DNA from: Themeda triandra
Lineage: Eukaryota > Streptophyta > Magnoliopsida > Poales > Poaceae
Direction: 5' to 3'
NCBI GenBank assembly: GCA_018135685.1
Contig: JAENPR010000756.1
Coordinates: 62,001-126,000, forward strand
DNA: 64,000 nucleotides
Below the pieces are notes generated by a model, which was not told the DNA's origin, ran no database searches, and was given only the letters and a program-made list of their open reading frames with translations. The position numbers were made by a program, and so were the translations under genes. Positions within the stretch are counted from its first letter, which is position 1. Each line of letters begins with the position of its first letter. Below, one piece after another: positions 46,684 to 56,500 of this stretch.

Positions 46684-47923
46684 AGTGAACGCAATGATCA
46701 GAGCCCAGTTAACTTTCAAGCTTAATGCTTCATTTGGGTCCATGAACTTAAACCGTCCATAATGCCGCAAATGAACTTCGGGAGTCGGTTCAATTTTGGT
46801 TCAAAGACTGTTTTCCAGGGCGGTTTTGCCTACGTGGCAAGTCAACCGTGGACTGGGGCCGTTTGAATTTGTAAAAAACACCCTCCCACTATTTTCCATC
46901 TCACCCCGCAGGCCCTCCTCTCTCACGGGTCCAGCGTCAGAGTCGCGGACTCGCTGGCGGACCGGTTGGTGCTCACGGCGCTGTGCAGGCAGCCTCCATA
47001 GAACGACGAGGCGGGCCATGGCGGCCGCCGGGCGCTCGCTGCGCGTGCTGCTGGCCGCGTCCGAGCCACAGTGCGCCGTCGTCAGGCTGCTCGCGTCCAT
47101 CACATAGACACGGACATCGGTCGATGCGCTGCGATATGGCATGGAGGCGGCGAGACGACGACGCGGAGGGCGCGGTATCGAATGCCACGGCCGCCGCGGC
47201 CACAACGGCTCCCAGACGCGCGCGGTGCCCTGATCCGGCTCGGCACGGGCGTGCAGGCCGCGACATCGTCGTGCGCGGGGGGGGCCCTGCCGGCCGCTGG
47301 AAGCGCCATCGCGGGCTTCGTCGCTCTACCGTCGTGCGCGAGCTCTGCCACCACTCTGTCAGCCGCGGGCGAGGTCCTGCGGCGCGCGAGTTCCAGGGCT
47401 CCAGGCATCGCGTGCGTACAAGGACACCACTCGCACAAGATACGAACTTCTCGTTGTGGTGGGCCGCCGTGCATCGCGTGCGTACGTACGTGTTCTTCTC
47501 GATGGAGCGGTTTGCCACCCAAATTAACAGAGCTCGACGCCGGAGAGCTAGTGCTGCAGCAGCCTCGAGGCAGTAGTGAGAGGACGACGCCGGGTGCAGC
47601 CTCGACGCCACTGCCGCGGACGACGACGGAGCAGAAGTGCGGAACTCGGCTGCCGTGCCCCCGCCGCCGCGTGTTCGTTCGCAGAGAGAGAGAGAGGAGG
47701 GCATGCGGGTGAGATGGAAAATAGTGGGAGGGTGTTTTTTTATAAATTCCAACAGGCCTAGTCCACGGTTGACTTGCCACGTAGGCAAAACCGTCCTGGA
47801 AAACAGCTTTTGGACCAAAATTGAACCGACTCACAAGTTCGCTGGGTCGATTGCACGTTTCTAAATTTATGGACCCAAATGAGACAAGGCTGCAAGTTAA
47901 CGGACCTACAGTGCATTTCACTC
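46684..47923. mobile_element. Mutator-like element with about 200-bp inverted repeats
   Basis: 46684-46920 and 47700-47923 are inverted copies of about 200 bp. Shared text on opposite strands includes 'catttgggtcca', 'gtcggttcaattttgg', 'ggttttgcctacgtggcaag', 'tcaaccgtggact' and 'caccctcccactattttcc'. Flanking TAGAAAAAA (46675-46683) and TAGAAATAA (47924-47932) form a plausible 9-bp target duplication with one mismatch. The GC-rich centre (46920-47700) has long frames on both strands but no transposase and no family I recognise. It may be captured host sequence, as in Pack-MULEs. Confidence 0.8.
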
Positions 47924-47932
47924 TAGAAATAA

Positions 47933-48659
47933 TTACAAATTGTTAACAAATTACGGTAGGACCCACTCAAACCTTATCCCTTCCCTTCTCTTCCCTTTCC
48001 TTCCGTGAGAGTGAGACACACCCGCCGCGGCACCTGCTTCCGTCGTCAAGTTGGCCGCACAAGGCGGCGGCCGGCGGCGGCTCAACCTCGGCCGGCCACG
48101 GGCCCTCTACCCATGGATCTCAGGAAGCTGGTGGCTATGGCGGACGCGGCAGCCCTCCCCAGCCTCCTTGGTGCCGATGGTGGCCGCGGCAGCCGCAGCG
48201 GCGGCCTCTCCTTGGTGTCGATGGCACCAGTGGTGGATCCCTGGCGGCTCCTTCGGTCCTTTGGCCATGCATCCAGCGGCCAGAAATTCCGCACGCTGGC
48301 AATCCAGCGCAGGAAAAAACGGTTGTTGGGGAGCTCAAAACAACCGGTTGATAGGTAGCATTTCTATAGTTTTTTTATTAAATCGGTCGTGGTCTTATCC
48401 AAGTAGGAAATATCTTTGATATATGTTTTACATTTTCCTACAAGATTAGATATACTTGTATCGGATTAAGAAAGATACGTGCACGGCTTCTATTGTTTTG
48501 GGTCCACATCATTGTTTTTTATTTTTTTTAAAAAATAGATTTGGGTGATTGGCAGTTAATTATTCTACATTGGCGCTGACAAGAACTTAGTTTGTGAACT
48601 CAATATTTGTTTGTTCGTGATTTCTTATACAGGTGGTTTGACAAGTAAGCCTCCGAAAT
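47933..48659. other. NLR4 upstream flank with GC-rich block
   Basis: 48000-48365 is GC-rich. A small frame from the ATG at 48113 to the stop at 48356 (MDLRKLVAMADAAALPSLLG...) has no recognisable family and no counterpart in the other units, so it is not called a gene. From about 48368 the sequence is ancestral unit flank and carries the empty sites of the GC-rich insertion and of the LINE. An acceptor TTATACAG|GTGG lies about 27 bases before the NLR4 ATG. Confidence 0.45.
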
Positions 48660-51600
48660 ATGAGTGGATTGGAGGCAGCTTTAGTCTCTGGGCTGCTGAA
48701 GGTTGCAAGCAACAGGCTTATTACTCTGATAGCCAATGAGTTTCACTCCATCAAGGGTGTGACAAAAGACCTATCTGAACTGCAGAATCTACTTGAGGAG
48801 ATCTCGAGATGGCTAATCCAAGCTCAGGACAGAGCAGTAGACAGTGAGTTACCACTTGGTTGGGTAATAAAACTGAAAAATGTTGCTTATGATATTGATG
48901 ATTTACTAGATGAAGTCCGACTAAAAGCTGAGAAACACAACATAGACAGCAGCAGTGACAAGCATGCTGTAGTTGACTTCTTCTGTGCAAAACCGAAGAC
49001 ATTTATGTTTCGATGCAAGGTGTCCCATAAGATCAAGGCAATCAAGCTCAGATTAGCGGAAATTGTGAAGCAAAGAAGTGACATGAATACTATGCTGCCA
49101 AATTTATCTGTCAATGAACCTATCCCGAGTAAAAACACTGCAGACCTGGACTTGTTGGGTAACCCTGACGAGTCAAAAATACCAAAAAGAGATCAAGAGA
49201 AGGAAGAAATTATATCAAAGCTTGTAGAATTTAATGAAAGAGACAATTTCCTGATAGTTTCTATTGTCGGGATAGGCGGATCTGGCAAAACTACTTTGGC
49301 CAAAAACATATGCCATGATGAGAAGATAAAAGAGCACTTCAAAGATGAAATATTCCAAGTCCATGTGTCTCAGGAATTTGATGCAAACAGGATTATTGAC
49401 AAGCTGTTTGAAGTGATCACTAAGGAATCATCACATATTCATCCCCTACCACACAAGCATGGTGTGATTTTAGACAAGATAACAAATAAAAAGTTTCTTC
49501 TTGTCTTGGATGATGCTTGGCATAAGAGCAGACTTGACTGGGATAACTTCTTGCTTCATTTTAAAAACAGTTTTCCTGGAAGCAGGGTGCTTCTAACTAC
49601 TCGTGATCAAAAGGTTGCAGAAGCAGTGAGATCTTGGCACACACACAGAATGGTATTCTTATCAGAGACGGAGAGCTGGGACTTCTTCATTAAGATTTCT
49701 GGGTGGACTCCAGATGAAGGCTCTGAGCTTACACAAGTTGGAAAAGAGATTGTGAAGAAATGGGGTGGGGTGCCCCTAGCAATAAAAATTCTTGGGTGTG
49801 TTTTCCGTGGCAAAAGTGAAACCGACATTTGGAGTTCTATAAGAGGAGGAAGCTACTTATGGAATGACGAGAGTACAGAAGATCGAGTGTTTGCATGTTT
49901 GAAATTTAGCTATTTTCGTTTGGAAAATCATCTAAAGCAGTGTTTTACATTCTGCTCTGTATTCCCGAAAGGATATGGAATACAGAAAGAGCATTTGATT
50001 GGACAATGGATAGCACATGGATTTGTCATTTCGCAGTATCGAGATCAATTACAAGACATTGGACGTCAGTACTTTGATTCTCTTGTGAATGTCGGGTTTC
50101 TTCAGAAGTCACTTGAATATTATACAATAGAATCATATAAGATGCATGACTTGATTCATGATCTTGCTCAAAAAATTTTACAACATGATGTGGTGGCATT
50201 CCCTCTGGAGAATAGGACTACAGATTCTACTCTTAGATGCAGATATTTATCTGTGACTCCATCCACTGAAAACATCGAGTGGCGGTTAGTTCACAAGGCC
50301 CGTGCTCTATATGTCTCTGATGAGAACATAAAATTTACTAAACCAATTAAGAAGAGTACCTCTATCCGCAGTGTTGTTCTGGACTACACAATGTTTACTT
50401 CATTTCCACAATTCATATTGAAGTTTGAACATCTTGGATATCTTGAAATGCGTAATGTTTGTTTCACAGAATTTCCAGAAGCTATTTCAAGCTGTTGGAA
50501 CTTGCAGTCACTTTATTTTATCAGTTGCAAAGGTTTTATTACGTTACCTGAGTCTGTTGGAAGGCTTAAGAAGCTAAGAACTCTGGGGCTGAGAATTAAT
50601 ACCAACCTTGAGAGTTTGCCTCAGTCAATTGGTGATTGTCAACATCTTGAATCATTGGAACTGAATGAATGTGACAAGTTCAGAGAGTTACCAAGCACCA
50701 TAGGTAAAATCAAAAACCTACAGGCCCTTCATATATACAGATGTTCATGTCTGAAACAATTGCCGTCACAGTTCATTGGGGAGTTCAGCAGCTTGCACAC
50801 AATCAAATTAGATTATTGTTGGCACTTCCAGGAGCTGCCGAGTACATTGTCTTGTGAGACATTACGTACTCTTGACCTCTCTTACACCGAAGTTATCGTG
50901 CTACCCCAGTGGGTTACTACAATTGGTACTCTAGAATGTATAAACCTTGAGTCTTGCAGAGAGCTGGTGGAGTTGCCTAAAGGTATAGGTAATTTGAAAA
51001 AACTGACAGTTTTGAACCTAAAGTATTGCTGGAAACTGCGTTGCATGCCATCAGGGCTGGGACAGCTGACTTGTTTAAGTAAACTGGGTTTGTTTGTAGT
51101 GGGGTGTGGTACAGATGATGCAACAATCTCCGAGCTTGAGAATCTTGATAAGTTAAGTGGTTACATGACAATTACAAACCTTCAGTTTGTGAAGGATTTA
51201 GATGATGCAAAGAAGGCTTGCTTGAAGCGGAAGAATAACATACAGGGGCTAGAGTTGAAGTGGTCTTCAATTGAAACTGAAGAACTGTTACCATTAGATA
51301 TGGAACAAGAGCAGGGTGTGTTAAACGCTCTTGAACCACCATCAGGAGTTGAGAATTTGACAATCAGTGGTTACCAAGGTACTTGTTTGCCATGGTGGAT
51401 GATGAAGGAAATCTGTTTCCTTTCTCTAACTGGACTGACGCTCCGTGACATTCCTAGCTTGAAGCATATGGGAGGACTTTGTATATTTCCTTCGCTGAAA
51501 GACCTCGGCCTGTACCAATTGGCTAATTTAGAGGAGCTCTGGACTACGACATGTGGAACAGAAACAGGGGAATACTGCTTTCCTGTCCTGTCTAGTCTAA

Positions 51601-52442
51601 ACGTATGGGGCTGTCCGAAAGTGAATGTGAAGCCTTACTTCCCACCATCACTGGAGCACCTGTCTTCAGGTAAAAGCAACCTCCAGCTGCTATTACCAGG
51701 TAGCTTCTCTGATCCACTATGCCCACCTATCGATGAATCCACACCGTCCAGCAGTGAGAATTTGGTGGTCCATCGCCTCAGAAAATTGGTATTGACAGGA
51801 TCTAGCACATCATCATTTGGCCAGGATTTTCTGCAGCAGGAGCAGCACCGCTCTGAACTGGAGACCTTGGGCATCAAAAGCCGTGATGACCTGATAGAAT
51901 TACTTGAGAGCATCGACGAATGCCCCAGCATTGGTGTGTCTCCTGAGTTGCTCGAAGAATTGCGCTCTCTACCATATCTCTCTGATACCGCAATGATTGA
52001 CAGCGTTTTTCAATCAACAGAGCACCCTATGTCCCTCGGCGTCACCAAGTTGACCATTTCAAGTTGGCAGTATCTGAAGAAATTGCCTGACGCGATTCAG
52101 CACCTCACCTCCCTTGAAGAACTGGATTTGGAGCAATGCGACTCGCTGACCGTGTTACCGGAGTGGATTGGACAACTCTGTGCACTTCGTCGGCTTTGGA
52201 TCCAGCATTGCCCTGCCCTGGAATGCCTGCCCCAATCCATACAACACCTTACTGCTCTCAAGGATTTGTTAATTAATAACTGTCCTCACTTGGCAAGGCT
52301 ATACAAGAAAGACGTGGGGCCAGAATGGCACCTCGTGTCTCGCATTCCTACTGTTCGTATACATGATTTGCAAAAGTGCCAGAGAGGGGAGTTAATTCTG
52401 GGCTTTGTTGATTTGGCGAAAGTTCAGGGTTCCATGTTCTAA
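48660..52442 (+). CDS. NLR4: CC-NB-ARC-LRR disease-resistance protein with novel C-terminus
   Basis: Uninterrupted single exon of 1260 residues, the same class and motif set as NLR3: coiled coil with DIDDLLDE, P-loop GIGGSGKTT, LLVLDDAW, GSRVLLTTRD, GGVPLA preceded by Trp, MHD KMHDLIHD, then LRRs. Residues 1-644 are identical to NLR3. After that the protein diverges, and residues about 855-1020 follow NLR1 instead (NNIQGLELKWSSIETEELL, EICFLSLTGLTLRDIPSLKH). The C-terminus departs from the family ending IPAVCIED after IPTVRI: 25 unrelated residues follow (HDLQKCQRGELILGF...), because about 234 bp of foreign sequence replaces the normal stop region at 52365. It is convergent with LEO1, 1.08 kb apart. 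It has the least disturbed upstream flank of the four and is a good candidate for the expressed member. Confidence 0.93.
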   Translation: MSGLEAALVSGLLKVASNRLITLIANEFHSIKGVTKDLSELQNLLEEISRWLIQAQDRAVDSELPLGWVIKLKNVAYDIDDLLDEVRLKAEKHNIDSSSDKHAVVDFFCAKPKTFMFRCKVSHKIKAIKLRLAEIVKQRSDMNTMLPNLSVNEPIPSKNTADLDLLGNPDESKIPKRDQEKEEIISKLVEFNERDNFLIVSIVGIGGSGKTTLAKNICHDEKIKEHFKDEIFQVHVSQEFDANRIIDKLFEVITKESSHIHPLPHKHGVILDKITNKKFLLVLDDAWHKSRLDWDNFLLHFKNSFPGSRVLLTTRDQKVAEAVRSWHTHRMVFLSETESWDFFIKISGWTPDEGSELTQVGKEIVKKWGGVPLAIKILGCVFRGKSETDIWSSIRGGSYLWNDESTEDRVFACLKFSYFRLENHLKQCFTFCSVFPKGYGIQKEHLIGQWIAHGFVISQYRDQLQDIGRQYFDSLVNVGFLQKSLEYYTIESYKMHDLIHDLAQKILQHDVVAFPLENRTTDSTLRCRYLSVTPSTENIEWRLVHKARALYVSDENIKFTKPIKKSTSIRSVVLDYTMFTSFPQFILKFEHLGYLEMRNVCFTEFPEAISSCWNLQSLYFISCKGFITLPESVGRLKKLRTLGLRINTNLESLPQSIGDCQHLESLELNECDKFRELPSTIGKIKNLQALHIYRCSCLKQLPSQFIGEFSSLHTIKLDYCWHFQELPSTLSCETLRTLDLSYTEVIVLPQWVTTIGTLECINLESCRELVELPKGIGNLKKLTVLNLKYCWKLRCMPSGLGQLTCLSKLGLFVVGCGTDDATISELENLDKLSGYMTITNLQFVKDLDDAKKACLKRKNNIQGLELKWSSIETEELLPLDMEQEQGVLNALEPPSGVENLTISGYQGTCLPWWMMKEICFLSLTGLTLRDIPSLKHMGGLCIFPSLKDLGLYQLANLEELWTTTCGTETGEYCFPVLSSLNVWGCPKVNVKPYFPPSLEHLSSGKSNLQLLLPGSFSDPLCPPIDESTPSSSENLVVHRLRKLVLTGSSTSSFGQDFLQQEQHRSELETLGIKSRDDLIELLESIDECPSIGVSPELLEELRSLPYLSDTAMIDSVFQSTEHPMSLGVTKLTISSWQYLKKLPDAIQHLTSLEELDLEQCDSLTVLPEWIGQLCALRRLWIQHCPALECLPQSIQHLTALKDLLINNCPHLARLYKKDVGPEWHLVSRIPTVRIHDLQKCQRGELILGFVDLAKVQGSMF

Positions 52443-52598
52443 AGTATTTTTCTTTAGTTAAATCCGGACAGTTGACTTGCATGGAGCGAACCTTAAAAAC
52501 CCAATGGAGCTCCGAGGATCAGTGGTTAATGCGAATGAAACAACCGGTTCACCTGTGCTGATTAAATGGGTCGGTGGATCGGCTGCGGTTCGAACCAT
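52365..52598. other. Non-homologous replacement at the NLR4 3' end
   Basis: From 52365 to about 52598 the sequence has no match in the other units. Homology resumes at 'tcgatgattgatcacactgct' (52599), and the normal NLR stop plus about 300 bp of 3' flank are missing. It supplies the new stop codon (52440-52442). Source unknown. Confidence 0.7.
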
Positions 52599-53518
52599 GT
52601 CGATGATTGATCACACTGCTCCATTGCACAATCGATTTAGTAATGCACAGCTTCATGGCATATCAGAGTTTTGTTGTTGTTGTATGAACTCAGTGGCTGG
52701 TCTTGTACGAAGCGTGGTAGGAGTCTTTCTTTCTTAGGTTCCCAGGGAACCGTGGCCTAGCCGAATTGCTGATCTAATTTAATCCTCTGGAACGATTCCC
52801 GTGGAATCCTGCTAACTGAACAAGCCCAAGGGTCAAGGGTTCAAAGAGACCCATATGATGTCTTTGTTATTTGTTTTTCATATTAACATTTATGAAGTTA
52901 GTACTTTTTTTTACAAGAAACTTATTTTTTTTATTTGATGAGATCGAGTATATGCATGTTGTGGGCTCGGCTGTGTGCCTATATTTGTGGCTGGCGAAGG
53001 CACGGGCCACCACTCCGTCAGCCTCACGCCTCAGGGAAACAAGTCGCCGCCGCCACCGCTGGCCAAGGCACTCCGCTACTCGCAACTACGCCGACGCGTC
53101 GGCGGAGGCAAGGTGCCCCTGCACAGCACAGCCTGGGCAACCTCATCGCTAGGCAGCACGTCGACAACACCTTCATGTTCAAAATTCAAAAGAATTGTCA
53201 AACCAACAGTCTGCGGCATCGCCAACTCAGCCGTGATCAGCACCAAACCTCCGATCTCACTTCTCAGCCACACGAGTTTCACAGGAGTTTCGACAAAGTT
53301 ACCACACATCATACAAAATTTTCATATAATAATTTAGCAATGACCGTCGTGACATGGTAGCATATTGCCCAACCTATGTTTTCCCCTTCATCTCATACAT
53401 GCTGGAAAATAACAGTTACCGACCTCTTCTTTCCAGATAGCCATTCTCTAAAAGAAATGGAAGAAACGAAAACCGTAGCAAGTCAGATCATAATACACAC
53501 ACCAACATTTTACAAGTT
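52599..53518. other. Spacer between NLR4 and LEO1
   Basis: Ancestral unit flank shared with units 1-3. It contains a left-truncated Tourist MITE at 52737-52827 and the conserved approach to the LEO1 stop codon. It presumably holds both 3' UTRs of the convergent pair. No additional gene. Confidence 0.6.
52737..52827. mobile_element. Tourist-like MITE, unit 4, left end lost
   Basis: Starts within the element at GGTTCCCAGGGAACC and ends AACTGAACAAGCCC. Same site as in units 1-3. Confidence 0.6.
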
Positions 53519-56500
53519 TTAGTCATCGTCGCTGTCATCAAACATGACAGTCTTTCTACGATGCTGCACAGCCGGCTGCTTCCTTGGAGGAGAATCATCG
53601 TCATCGTCATCCTCAGACACCAGCTCCTCACGCCTGTGCCCACCGCCCCCAGATTCTCTCTTCCGTTTCGGTGCCTGCATCAGAAGTTCCATTTTGATTT
53701 TATAGAAACTGCAGAAATGCCCGCTAAACTGATTTCCTAATAAAAATTTTCAAGTCCCTAAAATCGCAAGCCTTCTTGTCTGGTGCGAAGTATTCTGTTC
53801 TTTATACGTTATCTTGAGAAAGAAAACTGAAGCTAAGCACGTATCAAAAAGAAACAATGGTGTTTGAGGCCAAAGATATTTCACCTCCATTTCTTCATCT
53901 GACAGAGGCGCTTCTTCTTCAACATCTTCCTCATACTCTTCCTCCTCATCCAGCTCATCCTCCCTTCCACGAGGCAGTGAATGTTCAATATCCTCGCCTT
54001 CAGTTTCATATTCCGACTCCTCCCTCTCACTCTCCGAGAATTCATCAGCTAGACGTCTCGGTGGCCGAGCAGGAGGGTATGTTGGTTTGCGGGGAACATT
54101 TCTGCTCATATTTGACTGAAGGTGTGCAGAGCAAATAGATAAATGTAAATACTAAAAGTTTGGCTAAAGTAAAACTGATGATCATGAGCACAGCTGGCTC
54201 ACCTTCTTCGCGTTCATGATACGCCTCTCAGCTTCAGCCTCCTCATCCTCAAAACGTCTACGACCTGCCATTCTCCGAGAACCATAGTCTGGCTCCTCAT
54301 CCTGCCAAAATATGAGTAACTTTAGTCAATTCTTGGCAATATCATGGATAATAGTGATATTACTGGACAGATGCAACATAACATCTCATTAATTAATGTC
54401 CCAAAACTAGGCGGTCTGTTAGAGCTGGTCAGAGCAATACCGTTTGGTCATGTCAAAAAACCAGCACACGCTTAATGATCTAAAAATGTCTGCTAAATTT
54501 TTTTTTCTAAATCGAGGAATAAACTCAAGAATTGTGTAAACTAGCATACTATGAAGTAACCTCACACAAAACTGCCAACATAGTGACAAATATATCATCA
54601 TTTAAGACATAGCTGGAGTAAGTTTAAGCCAGTTTACATTGATTTTGTAGTAAGTGTGGCATGTTCATGCAGTAGCTCATAAAAGGTCTAGTTACTGAAA
54701 AGAAGCAAAAGGAAAAGAAGTTATTAGGCGCACTTTTTTTCTCTTGTTATGTTGCCAGAATTTAAACACTCCCAAAAAAAGTACCAACCAGGCAAGACTG
54801 CATCACAAATGTTCACCAAACACAAACTTTTAATTATTATTTTGCTTTTCCTGCCCTTCCCTTTTTAGTGGGATAATACACTTGACGGGGTAGATGAACC
54901 AAAACAGGAATGGCACATTTACACCACTAGTTAATGATAACATGACAATCTAATTGTCAAAACAAGAAGTTCAACGACAAGATACCGACCTCATCTAGAG
55001 CATCTTCTAAGAACCCTGGAGAAAGCTGTCGCCTTGGCCGGGCAGGTTGTGTGTACTTGCGGTTCACTTTTTCTCTTTTGCGTTGAAGGATCGAATGGGC
55101 TCGAATAGTTTGGCCCTGATTCTGCATAATTTTCGTATCAGTAGAAAGAACAAAATCTGTCAAGATGCATATGAAATCAGTTTTTAACAAAAAGGAAAAA
55201 CAGATAAGAAACATGACTTGAGTGCTATTATTTCAGTGGTCAAGATATAACTTTTTGTGTCTTAATCAATCACTTGCATGATGTAACTTTTTCTTTGGAG
55301 GTGATAATTTGAACATGCATGCTAAATCATAATAACACTAGCAACAGAGTGACAACTGATATTTCTTTTAGATCCCTTGTACTGCTTAAGCTGATGAGAC
55401 CTAAACTGATTCAGAAAATTATACAAGACAAACTTCAGAAAATGATTTTTGTAATTGAAAAATCAATAGGTGTATACATCGGGATACTTCCAATCTTCTC
55501 AAGAAAATACCACACATGCAAGGAACTATGTATAGGACTACCAACAGGAGAAACAAATGGGCAGGAAAAGCAAAGCACAAGTAATGCACACCTGAACTAA
55601 GGATCTTAGTTCAAGCAGCTATATTGGACAAAAGCAAGACATGCACATTGTGTATTACATTTTCAAAAAAATGAATTACTAGAGATTGACTAACCCTTTC
55701 TCTTTCCATTTTCGCTTTTCTCAGGATCCTTAGTCTCAAACCATTTTTGCATCTTAACAGTTTTCTTATTCTGAGAATCAACCAGGGCAGTTAATAAGCG
55801 ATGTGACTTTGAAGACAGGGAGGATGGCATAAATCGCATTTTGTGCAAAAGCCTTCCTTGTGATTGTAGAATTCCCTGCGTTCAAATTCGAAATTAATAA
55901 TGCCAACAAAACTAATCGTTGGTGATTGAAAAAAGAGGTGGTACTTGAAATACTGTAAAGAAGACTTAGTTTACCTTTCCATTCCTCAAAAACAGATGGG
56001 ACTGGTCATGATGCGCCTCATGTACAGATATATCAAGAACCTCATTGCCAATCAGAAGCTGCATACTTCCATCCTTCCATTTTACAAAGCGTGCATTGCT
56101 TTCACGCTGCAATAAATAAGTGCCCAAAGCTTAGTGGCCAGAGTAAAAGGAAATGAAAACTCAGAAAGCATCAACGAAGAAATTTATTTATCATAAGGAT
56201 GTAACCACTATACAACCTGCACAAGGTTAAATGTAACTCTCAAACAGAAACTAGTAATTTCTTATGGGTGTCTTATGTTAACAGTATTAATAGGCAGCCA
56301 AACTTGAACCTTAAAATTGCTTTATTTGGACACATCTACCCCAAATAAAAAAAATAAAAAAAAATACAGTTGAAAACAACATAATTGCAAAAATGAAGAC
56401 ACAGGGAACAGTCAGTCCAAGTATCATCAGTATGTTAGTGAGTTCCAAGACTAATTGACATGGACAGCATTCCACTTACAGATGTAGTGCCATCTGCATT

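Noticed and set aside
46973..47921. Long frames across the Mutator-like element
   Set aside because: They run from inverted repeat to inverted repeat on both strands and are GC-rich. No transposase or host family could be recognised, so no gene is called.
48113..48358. Small frame MDLRKLVAMADAA... upstream of NLR4
   Set aside because: No family, no counterpart in the other units, and no sign of selection can be judged from one copy.
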